Source: Paenibacillus vini
GTDB taxonomy: Bacteria; Bacillota; Bacilli; Paenibacillales; Paenibacillaceae
Assembly (NCBI RefSeq): GCF_018403325.1
Contig: NZ_BOSL01000016.1
Span: 62,001-126,000, forward strand
Reading direction: 5' to 3'
Length of the DNA: 64,000 nucleotides
The notes beneath the pieces are model-generated. The model saw only the letters and a program-made list of their open reading frames with translations, ran no database searches and was not told the DNA's origin. The position numbers were made by a program, and so were the translations under genes. The number at the start of each line of letters is the position of its first letter. Positions within the stretch are counted from its first letter, which is position 1. Shown piece by piece: positions 9,376 through 16,745 of the stretch.

Positions 9376-9700
9376 GAACAACTACTCTCTGGCTGCTATG
9401 CTGCCCGACAAGCCTTTGCAATTAATCGAACCGAGGCTGTATAACCTGCTGGTACGCGAGCTTGAGCTGCTGCACCTGCATCCCTATGACGTCAAGGCCG
9501 GGGGGAGCGCGGACGAACGCGGGGTGACCGTCAATCTGCGGTTCGGCGAACAATTGGGGCAGTTCACCAGCCGGAAATTCTCTTGGGAAGCCATTGAGAC
9601 AGGCGATGACGAAATCGCTACTCATTTTCGGGAGACGGCCGAATTAATGAAGAAAACACTGATCGCGGATTATTTTAAGATGATGAAGTCTGAATCCTAG
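9362..9700 (+). CDS. Hypothetical protein in the nar cluster (112 aa)
   Basis: The ATG at 9362 lies inside the end of the hemerythrin-like gene (14-base overlap), which indicates translational coupling. The protein is mixed alpha/beta, with a strand-rich centre 'LHLHPYDVKAGGSADERGVTVNLRF' and a C-terminal helix ending 'LIADYFKMMKSES'. I do not recognise the family. No cysteines, membrane segments or signal peptide are visible. Its position between narK and narG suggests an accessory role in nitrate reductase function or assembly. Confidence 0.7.
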   Translation: MTIIENNYSLAAMLPDKPLQLIEPRLYNLLVRELELLHLHPYDVKAGGSADERGVTVNLRFGEQLGQFTSRKFSWEAIETGDDEIATHFRETAELMKKTLIADYFKMMKSES

Positions 9701-9763
9701 GCGCATCCAAATTACGGAAGATAGGCTGAAGTGCATAAATCCTTACGGAAGAGGTGGACCCGG

Positions 9764-10042
9764 ATGAATCAAGCGGAAATGGAACAGTTTGCTCAGAATG
9801 ATCGGGAAGATTTGCTCGCGTTATTGGAGATGCGGTTCGGCCCGGTGCCGGATGACGTTCGAGAAGTAATCGGCCTGAATGAAGACCTGAACGATCTTCA
9901 GCGCCTGATTATTGCGGCTTGTAACGCCGCGGAGTGGGAGGTTTTTGTTGAGGAACTGCATGCCGGCCAGGGCAGTTTTAAGCTGACTGGCGAAAGATTT
10001 AATCCGGTGGCTAATTCAAGCGGGAAAGGGGCGTCATTGTGA
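9764..10042 (+). CDS. Small helical protein with a DUF4351-like segment, coupled to narG
   Basis: 92 residues from ATG 9764, which is preceded by GAGGTGG. 'LLALLEMRFGPVPDDVREVIGLNEDLNDLQRLIIAACNAAEWEVFVEEL' resembles DUF4351, a short helical domain found at the C-terminus of Rpn-type nucleases and in stand-alone form. The stop codon overlaps the GTG start of narG (GTGA), so it is translated in step with the catalytic subunit. The function is unknown; the similarity is from memory and has not been computed. Confidence 0.6.
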   Translation: MNQAEMEQFAQNDREDLLALLEMRFGPVPDDVREVIGLNEDLNDLQRLIIAACNAAEWEVFVEELHAGQGSFKLTGERFNPVANSSGKGASL

Positions 10043-13000
10043 GCGATAAAAAAAACAAGCTGTTCGAGACCCTCAAGTATTTGAAGCGCGGGGAGACCAT
10101 CAATGACGGTTGGACCGAGGAAAGCCCGAGAGATCGCGATTGGGAAGGACTGTATCGGGGCCGCTGGCAGCATGACAAAGTCGTCAGATCGACGCATGGC
10201 GTCAACTGCACCGGATCATGCAGCTGGAACGTTTTTGTCAAGGACGGCATCATCACCTGGGAAACGCAAAAGACCGATTATCCGACGACCGGCGCCAATT
10301 TCCCGGAATACGAACCCCGCGGCTGTCCCCGTGGTGCCAGTTTTTCCTGGTATACCTACAGCCCGATTCGAGTGAAGTATCCATATATCCGCGGTGATCT
10401 GTACGAGATGTGGCAGCGGGAGATGGAGACGGTGCAGGATCCGGTCATCGCCTGGGAGAACATCGTCAGCGACCCGGAGAAACGGGAGAGATATGTCACG
10501 GCAAGGGGGAAAGGCGGATTCGTACGGGCAGACTGGGATACGGCCTGTCAGATGATCGCCGGAGCCACGATTCATACGATTCGTAAATACGGGCCGGACC
10601 GGGTGGTGGGCTTTAGCCCGATCCCCGCGATGTCCATGGTCAGCTATGCTGCAGGAACCCGCTTTTTATCCTTGATCGGGGGAACGATACTCAGCTTCTA
10701 CGATTGGTATGCGGATCTCCCGCCGGCTTCGCCGCAGGTCTGGGGCGAACAGACCGACGTTCCGGAGAGCGGGGACTGGTACAACACCAAATATTTTATT
10801 ATCTGGGGAACCAATATCCCGCAGACCCGCTCTCCTGACGCCCATTTCATGGTCGAAGCCAGATATAACGGAACTAAGGTAGTCGGGGTCAGTCCCGATT
10901 ATTCCGAGTACGAGAAGTTCGCCGATATTTGGCTGCCCGCCAGGGTAGGGACGGATGCCGCTCTCGCCATGGCGATGACGCATGTCATTCTTAAGGAATT
11001 TTATGTGGACCAACAGACTCCGTATTTCACGGACTATGTGAAGAAGTTTACCGACTTACCGTTCCTCGTTATTTTGGAGGAGCAAGGCGGCAGCCTGCGC
11101 TCCGGCCGGTTTCTGCGGGCTTCCGATCTAGACGGGGCTTATGAGCTGGCAGAATGGAAAACCGTGGTTTGGGATGTCTCCACCGGCACGCCTGAAGTAC
11201 CGAACGGCAGTCAGGGATTCCGCTGGGATCAAGGCAGCGAATGGAATCTGGATCTGGAGAAGCCGGACGGCACCACGATCGATCCTCAGCTGACGTTTAT
11301 CCAGGAGGCTGACGAGTTCGGACTTGTCGACTTTCCTTATTTTGCGGAAGAAGAGGGAGCCGTGGTACAGCGCGGCGTACCGGTCAAATACCTGCAGAAT
11401 GCTGAAGGCCAAACGATCAAGGTGGCAACCGTCTATGATCTGATGATGGCCCATGTAGGTGTTCCACGAAATCTGCCCGGTGATTATCCCACCGATTATG
11501 ATGATATGAAGCCTTATACCCCAGCCTGGCAGGAAGCCATCACGGGCGTAAAAAAATCGCACTGCATCCAGGTCGCGAGGGAGTTTGCCGACAATGCCGC
11601 CCGTACGGGAGGCAAGTCGATGATTGCGATGGGCGGCGGAACTAACCACTGGTACCATAGCGACCAAATATACCGGTCGATTCTGAATCTCGTTCTGCTT
11701 ACGGGAACACAGGGCGTGAACGGCGGCGGCTGGGCCCACTATGTTGGACAGGAGAAGGTCCGTCCGCTTGAAGGCTGGCAGCAGGTAGCGTTTGCCGGGG
11801 ACTGGATCAAACCGCCCCGGTTGCAGAACGGGACTTCGTTCTTTTATTTCGCCACCGAGCAGTTCCGGTATGAAACCAGAGTGAATGAAGAGCAGGAGTC
11901 GCCTTGGGGCGGACGGTTCAACAAAATGCATCCGGCGGATGTGAATGCGTTAGCCGCGAGACTGGGATGGCTGCCGTCATTCCCTCAGTTCAGCCAGAAC
12001 TCCATTGACGTGGCCAAGCAGGTCCGGGAAAAGGGATTCACGGATGACCGGGATGCGGAAGCGGAAATAGCGAGAATGTTCAAGGAAGAGGAGCTGGATT
12101 GGGCGATCGAACACCCGAACGATCCGGCTAATTTTCCCCGTGTCTTCTTCAACTGGCGGTCGAATTTGTTGGGCGACAGCGGTAAAGGCCACGAGTATTT
12201 CGCCAAGCACCTCATTGGAGCGGACAACCAGGTACTTACCGATCCGAGCCATTCCTGGCAGCCGGAAACGGTGCACACCGACGAAGTGCCGCCTGAGGGC
12301 AAAACGGATTTATTCGTCAGTATGGACTTCCGTATGACCAGTACGGGTCTCTTCTCGGATATCGTGCTGCCGGCCGCAACCTGGTACGAGAAATTCGATT
12401 TGAGCAGCACGGATATGCATCCGTTCGTGCATCCGTTCAATCCGGCGATTGAGCCGCCATGGCAAAGCAAGAGCGACTGGAATGCTTTCCGGGAAATCGC
12501 GAAGTACTTCTCCGAATTTGCGAAGAAGCACCTTCCGGTTTGCGAAGATGTAGTGATGACCCCGCTCGGCCATGACAGCCCGGATGAGATTGCCCAGGTT
12601 CACGGGAAGATCAAGGATTGGCGCTCCGGTGAGACGGAGGCTATTCCGGGCAAGACGATGCCGCATTTTCAATTCGTGGAACGGGACTATCCGAATGTCT
12701 ACGGCAAGATGATTACGATCGGCCCGAATATTAAAAAAGGCTACGGCGCCAAGGGCGTGAAGATCCCGGGCGAGAAGGTATATGCCCAGTTGCTGGATCG
12801 GCTTGGCGTATCGAAGCGCGAGGGCATCGGCAAAGGCCAGCCGGATTTGTATGATGACCGGCAGGCGATCGAAGCGATTCTGCTCATGTCGGGAGCCACG
12901 AACGGAGAACGTGCGGTAGAGGGTTGGCGGTCCATGGAAGTTAAGACCGGCAAGCAGCTCGCCGAAATCGCGGAGCCGCGGGAGGAGGATGCCTTTACGC

Positions 13001-13722
13001 TGCTGGATATAACGGCGCAGCCGCGTCAAGCCATTTCGGCCCCGGTATGGAGCGGACTCGAGAAGGACAATCGCCGCTACTCGCCGTTTACCTTGAACAC
13101 GGAATACAGCATTCCTTGGCGAACGTTGACCGGCAGGCAGAGCTTCTATCTCGATCACGAGATGATCCTCGACTTCGGGGAAGCCTTGCCGCTGTATCTG
13201 CCGCCGCTTGCGCATGTTCCTTTTCTCAAAGGAGAAAAGGAAGTTCCTAACAACGGTAAATCATTGACGATCCGGTACCTGACCCCCCATCAAAAATGGG
13301 GCATTCATACGATGTTCACGGACACGAACCAGATGTCGACCTTATTCCGCGGCTGGCAGGTGGTTTGGATGAACGAGAAGGACGGGTCTTCCATCGGAAT
13401 CAAGGACAATGATTGGATCGAAGTGTATAACCGCAACGGGGTTGTTGCCGCAAGAGCGGTGCTGACCTACCGGATTCCGCAAGGGATCGCGTATATGTAT
13501 CATGCGCAGGACCGCACGCTTGGCGTCCCCGGCACGTCGATCACCAAACAGCGGGGCGGAACCCATAACAGCGTCACGCGGATTACGCTGAAGCCGACAC
13601 ATATGATCGGCGGTTATTCACAGCTCAGTTACGGATTTAACTATTACGGTCCGACGGGGAACCAGAGGGATACAATGACCATCATCCGTCCGCTGAAGGA
13701 GGTCGATTGGCTTGAGAATTAA
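10039..13722 (+). CDS. narG: Respiratory nitrate reductase alpha subunit NarG
   Basis: 1227 residues, full NarG length. It reduces nitrate to nitrite at a Mo-bis-MGD centre on the cytoplasmic side of the membrane. His53, Cys57, Cys61 and Cys96 ('HGVNCTGSC' and 'PRGCPRG') form the FS0 [4Fe-4S] site with its unusual His ligand. The segment 'SFYDWYADLPPASPQVWGEQTDVPES' carries the expected Asp ligand to Mo. The C-terminus has the MopB binding domain 'HTMFTDTNQMSTLFRGWQVVWMN'. There is no twin-arginine signal, as expected for Bacillus-type NarG. The GTG start overlaps the previous stop. narH begins 11 bases before the stop of narG. Confidence 0.98.
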   Translation: MSDKKNKLFETLKYLKRGETINDGWTEESPRDRDWEGLYRGRWQHDKVVRSTHGVNCTGSCSWNVFVKDGIITWETQKTDYPTTGANFPEYEPRGCPRGASFSWYTYSPIRVKYPYIRGDLYEMWQREMETVQDPVIAWENIVSDPEKRERYVTARGKGGFVRADWDTACQMIAGATIHTIRKYGPDRVVGFSPIPAMSMVSYAAGTRFLSLIGGTILSFYDWYADLPPASPQVWGEQTDVPESGDWYNTKYFIIWGTNIPQTRSPDAHFMVEARYNGTKVVGVSPDYSEYEKFADIWLPARVGTDAALAMAMTHVILKEFYVDQQTPYFTDYVKKFTDLPFLVILEEQGGSLRSGRFLRASDLDGAYELAEWKTVVWDVSTGTPEVPNGSQGFRWDQGSEWNLDLEKPDGTTIDPQLTFIQEADEFGLVDFPYFAEEEGAVVQRGVPVKYLQNAEGQTIKVATVYDLMMAHVGVPRNLPGDYPTDYDDMKPYTPAWQEAITGVKKSHCIQVAREFADNAARTGGKSMIAMGGGTNHWYHSDQIYRSILNLVLLTGTQGVNGGGWAHYVGQEKVRPLEGWQQVAFAGDWIKPPRLQNGTSFFYFATEQFRYETRVNEEQESPWGGRFNKMHPADVNALAARLGWLPSFPQFSQNSIDVAKQVREKGFTDDRDAEAEIARMFKEEELDWAIEHPNDPANFPRVFFNWRSNLLGDSGKGHEYFAKHLIGADNQVLTDPSHSWQPETVHTDEVPPEGKTDLFVSMDFRMTSTGLFSDIVLPAATWYEKFDLSSTDMHPFVHPFNPAIEPPWQSKSDWNAFREIAKYFSEFAKKHLPVCEDVVMTPLGHDSPDEIAQVHGKIKDWRSGETEAIPGKTMPHFQFVERDYPNVYGKMITIGPNIKKGYGAKGVKIPGEKVYAQLLDRLGVSKREGIGKGQPDLYDDRQAIEAILLMSGATNGERAVEGWRSMEVKTGKQLAEIAEPREEDAFTLLDITAQPRQAISAPVWSGLEKDNRRYSPFTLNTEYSIPWRTLTGRQSFYLDHEMILDFGEALPLYLPPLAHVPFLKGEKEVPNNGKSLTIRYLTPHQKWGIHTMFTDTNQMSTLFRGWQVVWMNEKDGSSIGIKDNDWIEVYNRNGVVAARAVLTYRIPQGIAYMYHAQDRTLGVPGTSITKQRGGTHNSVTRITLKPTHMIGGYSQLSYGFNYYGPTGNQRDTMTIIRPLKEVDWLEN

Positions 13723-15211
13723 AGCGCAGGTCGCTATGGTAATGAACCTTGACAAGTGCATCGGGTGCCATACCTGTTCCGTGACATGCAAGAATACCTG
13801 GACCAACCGCCCCGGTACGGAGTACATGTGGTACAACAACGTGGAGACCCGCCCTGGCCCGGGTTATCCGAAGGAATGGGAAGACTTGAAGAAATTCAAG
13901 GGCGGCTGGGTGCTGCGAAACGGCAAGCTCACGCTGCGGGCGGGCGGGCCGATCACGAAGCTGGCCAACATTTTTTACAATCCGAATATGGCAAGTCTGG
14001 ACAGCTTCTATGAACCTTGGACCTATGATTACGATAATTTGATCCATAGTCCCAAAAGCAAACACCTGCCGGTCGGACGTCCCGTCTCCCTTATTACCGG
14101 AGAGTTTATGGACAAACCGGAGTGGGGGCCGAACTGGGATGATGACCTGGCCGGCGGCAGTGAAATCGTTCCGCTCGATCCGAACGTCAAGAAGCTCCAG
14201 GAGCATATCGCGATGGAGTATGAGAAGACCTTCATGATGTACTTGCCGCGCATTTGCGAGCATTGTCTGAATCCTTCCTGCGTAGCTTCCTGCCCATCGG
14301 GAGCTCTATACAAGCGGGATGAGGACGGTATCGTGCTTGTGGATCAGGACGCTTGCCGGGGCTGGAGATTCTGCATGAACGGGTGCCCTTACCATAAGGT
14401 GTATTACAACTGGAATACCCATAAAGCGGAAAAATGCAATTTTTGCTATCCGCGGACCGAAGCGGGCATGGCGACGATCTGTTCGGAAACCTGCGTGGGA
14501 AGAATCCGTTATATCGGCGTAGTGTTCTACGACGCCGACCGCGTCAAAGAAGCCGCCTCCGTGGAAGATCCACAGGCCTTGTACGAATCCCAGCTTTCCG
14601 TGTTCCTGGACCCGTCCGACCCGGAAGTTATCAAGGAGGCAAGGAAAGCGGGAATCAATGATTCCTGGATCGATGCGGCCCAGCGTTCGCCGATTTACAA
14701 AATGGCCGTGAAATGGAAAGTGGCTCTGCCGCTACACCCGGAATATCGTACGCTTCCGATGGTCTGGTATGTGCCACCGCTCAGCCCGATCATGAATCAT
14801 ATCGAAGAAAACGATCTGCAGACAGACCATTACATTCCCGCAGTAGATCAGATGCGAATTCCTATGGAGTACCTGGCTTCCTTGCTGTCAGCGGGGGATA
14901 CCTCGGTGATTCGGAGGGTTCTGCTGAAAATGACCGCGATGCGCGTGCATATGAGAAACCAGGCCGTCGGCGGGATGGACGAGCTGAGACACAGCAAATT
15001 GCTGGAAGAGGCCGGAATTACGGTGGATGAAATCGAAGATATGGCTAGATTGTTCGCCGTCGCAAAATACAATGAGCGGTTTGTAATCCCTACGGGCAGA
15101 AGAGAAATGGATGGCGAGGAAGGACTGCATTACAAACAGGGGGCTTGCAGCATAGAATCGATTACTCCATCCTCCGACTTCATGTCACATCTATTCGCTA
15201 AGGAGGAGTAA
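13712..15211 (+). CDS. narH: Nitrate reductase beta subunit NarH
   Basis: 499 residues. It holds four Fe-S clusters that pass electrons from the NarI hemes to NarG. Four Cys groups are visible: 'CIGCHTCSVTC' (Cys16, 19, 22, 26), 'CEHCLNPSCVASCPSGA', 'CRGWRFCMNGCP' (where a Trp replaces a Cys, giving the [3Fe-4S] cluster typical of NarH) and 'CNFCYPRTEAGMATICSETC'. The start is TTG at 13712, inside the end of narG; the pattern of overlap supports translational coupling. Confidence 0.98.
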   Translation: MRIKAQVAMVMNLDKCIGCHTCSVTCKNTWTNRPGTEYMWYNNVETRPGPGYPKEWEDLKKFKGGWVLRNGKLTLRAGGPITKLANIFYNPNMASLDSFYEPWTYDYDNLIHSPKSKHLPVGRPVSLITGEFMDKPEWGPNWDDDLAGGSEIVPLDPNVKKLQEHIAMEYEKTFMMYLPRICEHCLNPSCVASCPSGALYKRDEDGIVLVDQDACRGWRFCMNGCPYHKVYYNWNTHKAEKCNFCYPRTEAGMATICSETCVGRIRYIGVVFYDADRVKEAASVEDPQALYESQLSVFLDPSDPEVIKEARKAGINDSWIDAAQRSPIYKMAVKWKVALPLHPEYRTLPMVWYVPPLSPIMNHIEENDLQTDHYIPAVDQMRIPMEYLASLLSAGDTSVIRRVLLKMTAMRVHMRNQAVGGMDELRHSKLLEEAGITVDEIEDMARLFAVAKYNERFVIPTGRREMDGEEGLHYKQGACSIESITPSSDFMSHLFAKEE

Positions 15212-15213
15212 GA

Positions 15214-15867
15214 ATGGACACAAAATCTATGATGCTGGCCGTGACGTCAAGAATGCTTGGCTATCCGGACGATCAATTTCTAGAGACGCGCCCGGAAATG
15301 CTGGAGGCCATTCGCTCCGGCATTGACGACCCGGTTCTGCGGGGACGCGTGGAGCAGGCGCTGGAGTCGCTCTATGCCATACCGCTTAAGGAATTGAGGG
15401 AGCTTTATGTATGGACGTTTGACTGGAAGGACAAAACGGGACTGTACCTGACCGCTCATGAGCTGGGTGACAGCAGGGAGCGGGGAGCGGCGCTTATATT
15501 GCTGCAGCATATCGTGCAGGATGCCGGATTCAGCCTGACGAACGGGGAATTAAGCGATTATATCCCGATGCTGTTCGAACTGCTCGCGCTAAGATCCGAC
15601 CATATCCATGTGCGTGCGCTGGAGCTTCGACTGGCGGTAGCCAGCAAGCGGATTCGTGACAATTTGGCAGAAGACAGCCCCTATCGGGAGCTGTTCCGGA
15701 TTCTCATGTCCGAAGTATTTAAGGAGCCGTCGGAAGAAGATGTCCGCAGGCTGGAAAGTAAACGGGAAGTAGCCGACCTGGACGAGCTCCCGTATCCGAT
15801 TTTGTTCGGCATGGACGGAACCGCCCGCAGTGATACCGGTCTGCCGGTATACAAAATGTGCAATTGA
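15214..15867 (+). CDS. narJ: Nitrate reductase assembly chaperone NarJ
   Basis: 217 residues, almost all helical, with the TorD/NarJ-family features 'SRMLGYPDDQFLE', 'ELRELYVWTFDWKDKTGLYLTAHELGDSRERGAAL' and 'GELSDYIPMLFELLAL'. NarJ binds apo-NarG and holds it until the molybdenum cofactor and FS0 cluster are inserted; it is not part of the final enzyme. The ribosome site AAGGAGGA lies just before ATG 15214, at the end of narH. Confidence 0.93.
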   Translation: MDTKSMMLAVTSRMLGYPDDQFLETRPEMLEAIRSGIDDPVLRGRVEQALESLYAIPLKELRELYVWTFDWKDKTGLYLTAHELGDSRERGAALILLQHIVQDAGFSLTNGELSDYIPMLFELLALRSDHIHVRALELRLAVASKRIRDNLAEDSPYRELFRILMSEVFKEPSEEDVRRLESKREVADLDELPYPILFGMDGTARSDTGLPVYKMCN

Positions 15868-15881
15868 ATGGAGGTACATCG

Positions 15882-16580
15882 ATGACCGGTATTTTCTGGT
15901 GGGTCGTGTTTCCGTATATCACCTTGGCGGTAATGATCGTGGGCCTGTTGTACCGTTTTGCCTTTCGTCAAGTTAGCTGGACTGCGCCTTCCACAGAAAT
16001 TTTCGAGAAAAAATGGCTTAGAGTCGGTTCGACCGTTTTTCACTACGGGATTATATTCGCGTTCATCGGTCATGTTATGGGGGTTCTGATCCCGAGAAGC
16101 GTGTATCATTCACTTGGCGTCTCCGATGAGACCTATCACGTGTTTGCGATCGTGGGCGGAGGCCTTGCCGGGCTGATGGTCGTCGGTGGGCTGGTGCTTC
16201 TTCTGATCCGAAAAATGACCAACCGGCGGGTACGCGTTCATGCCGGGTTCGGCGATTATTTTGCCGTTATCCTGGTGTTGATCGTAGCGGCTATGGGAAC
16301 CTATATGACGCTGATATACAATACAACGGTGGTTGCTTATGAATATCGAACCACGATCGGTCCCTGGTTCCGCAGTCTGTTCACGTTTAATCCGCAATAT
16401 CATCTGATGGAAACCGTTCCCTTTCTGTTCCAGTTCCATATCGTTCTTGCTTTCCTGCTGTTTGCGTCAATTCCGTTCACCCACCTTGTGCACATGTTCT
16501 CTCTGCCGGCAAGGTACCCAGCAAGAGCACCTCAACAATACCGGTCCCGAGCTAACTATAAGAAACGCGAGAGAACCTGA
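15882..16580 (+). CDS. narI: Nitrate reductase gamma subunit NarI (cytochrome b)
   Basis: 232 residues with five membrane helices. Heme-ligand histidines are expected in 'TVFHYGIIFAFIGHVMG', and in 'FLFQFHIVLAFLLFASIPFTHLVHMFSLP' near the C-terminus. NarI oxidises menaquinol and passes electrons to NarH. ATG 15882 is preceded by GGAGGT; an upstream in-frame ATG at 15858 lies within narJ and lacks a ribosome site. It is the last gene of the narGHJI operon, followed by a terminator. Confidence 0.96.
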   Translation: MTGIFWWVVFPYITLAVMIVGLLYRFAFRQVSWTAPSTEIFEKKWLRVGSTVFHYGIIFAFIGHVMGVLIPRSVYHSLGVSDETYHVFAIVGGGLAGLMVVGGLVLLLIRKMTNRRVRVHAGFGDYFAVILVLIVAAMGTYMTLIYNTTVVAYEYRTTIGPWFRSLFTFNPQYHLMETVPFLFQFHIVLAFLLFASIPFTHLVHMFSLPARYPARAPQQYRSRANYKKRERT

Positions 16581-16594
16581 TTTTATTATAAGAG

Positions 16595-16626
16595 ACAGCG
16601 CCCCGAAACCTGCGGGACGCTGTTTT
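16595..16626 (+). terminator. Terminator of the nar operon
   Basis: ACAGCGCCCC pairs with GGGACGCTGT (one mismatch) around a short loop and is followed by TTTT. It closes the narGHJI transcript. Confidence 0.7.
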
Positions 16627-16691
16627 CTATTACATGAGTTCTAGGCACAAGGACCCTATTCACCGTTTCCAGGAATCGGGTAGAATGGATG

Positions 16692-16705
16692 GTGATAAAG
16701 ATCAT
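16692..16705. promoter_or_regulatory. FNR/CRP-like dyad upstream of the PAS histidine kinase gene
   Basis: GTGATAAAGATCAT has arms TGAT and ATCA spaced by four bases, close to the FNR half-site pattern TTGAT-N4-ATCAA. It lies about 40 bases before the chosen start codon, between the nar operon terminator and the sensor gene. Anaerobic control is a plausible reading, but the match is short. Confidence 0.3.
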
Positions 16706-16745
16706 AACTTGTCCACTCTACCTTAGAAGTAAAGGAGCCTTAGCC

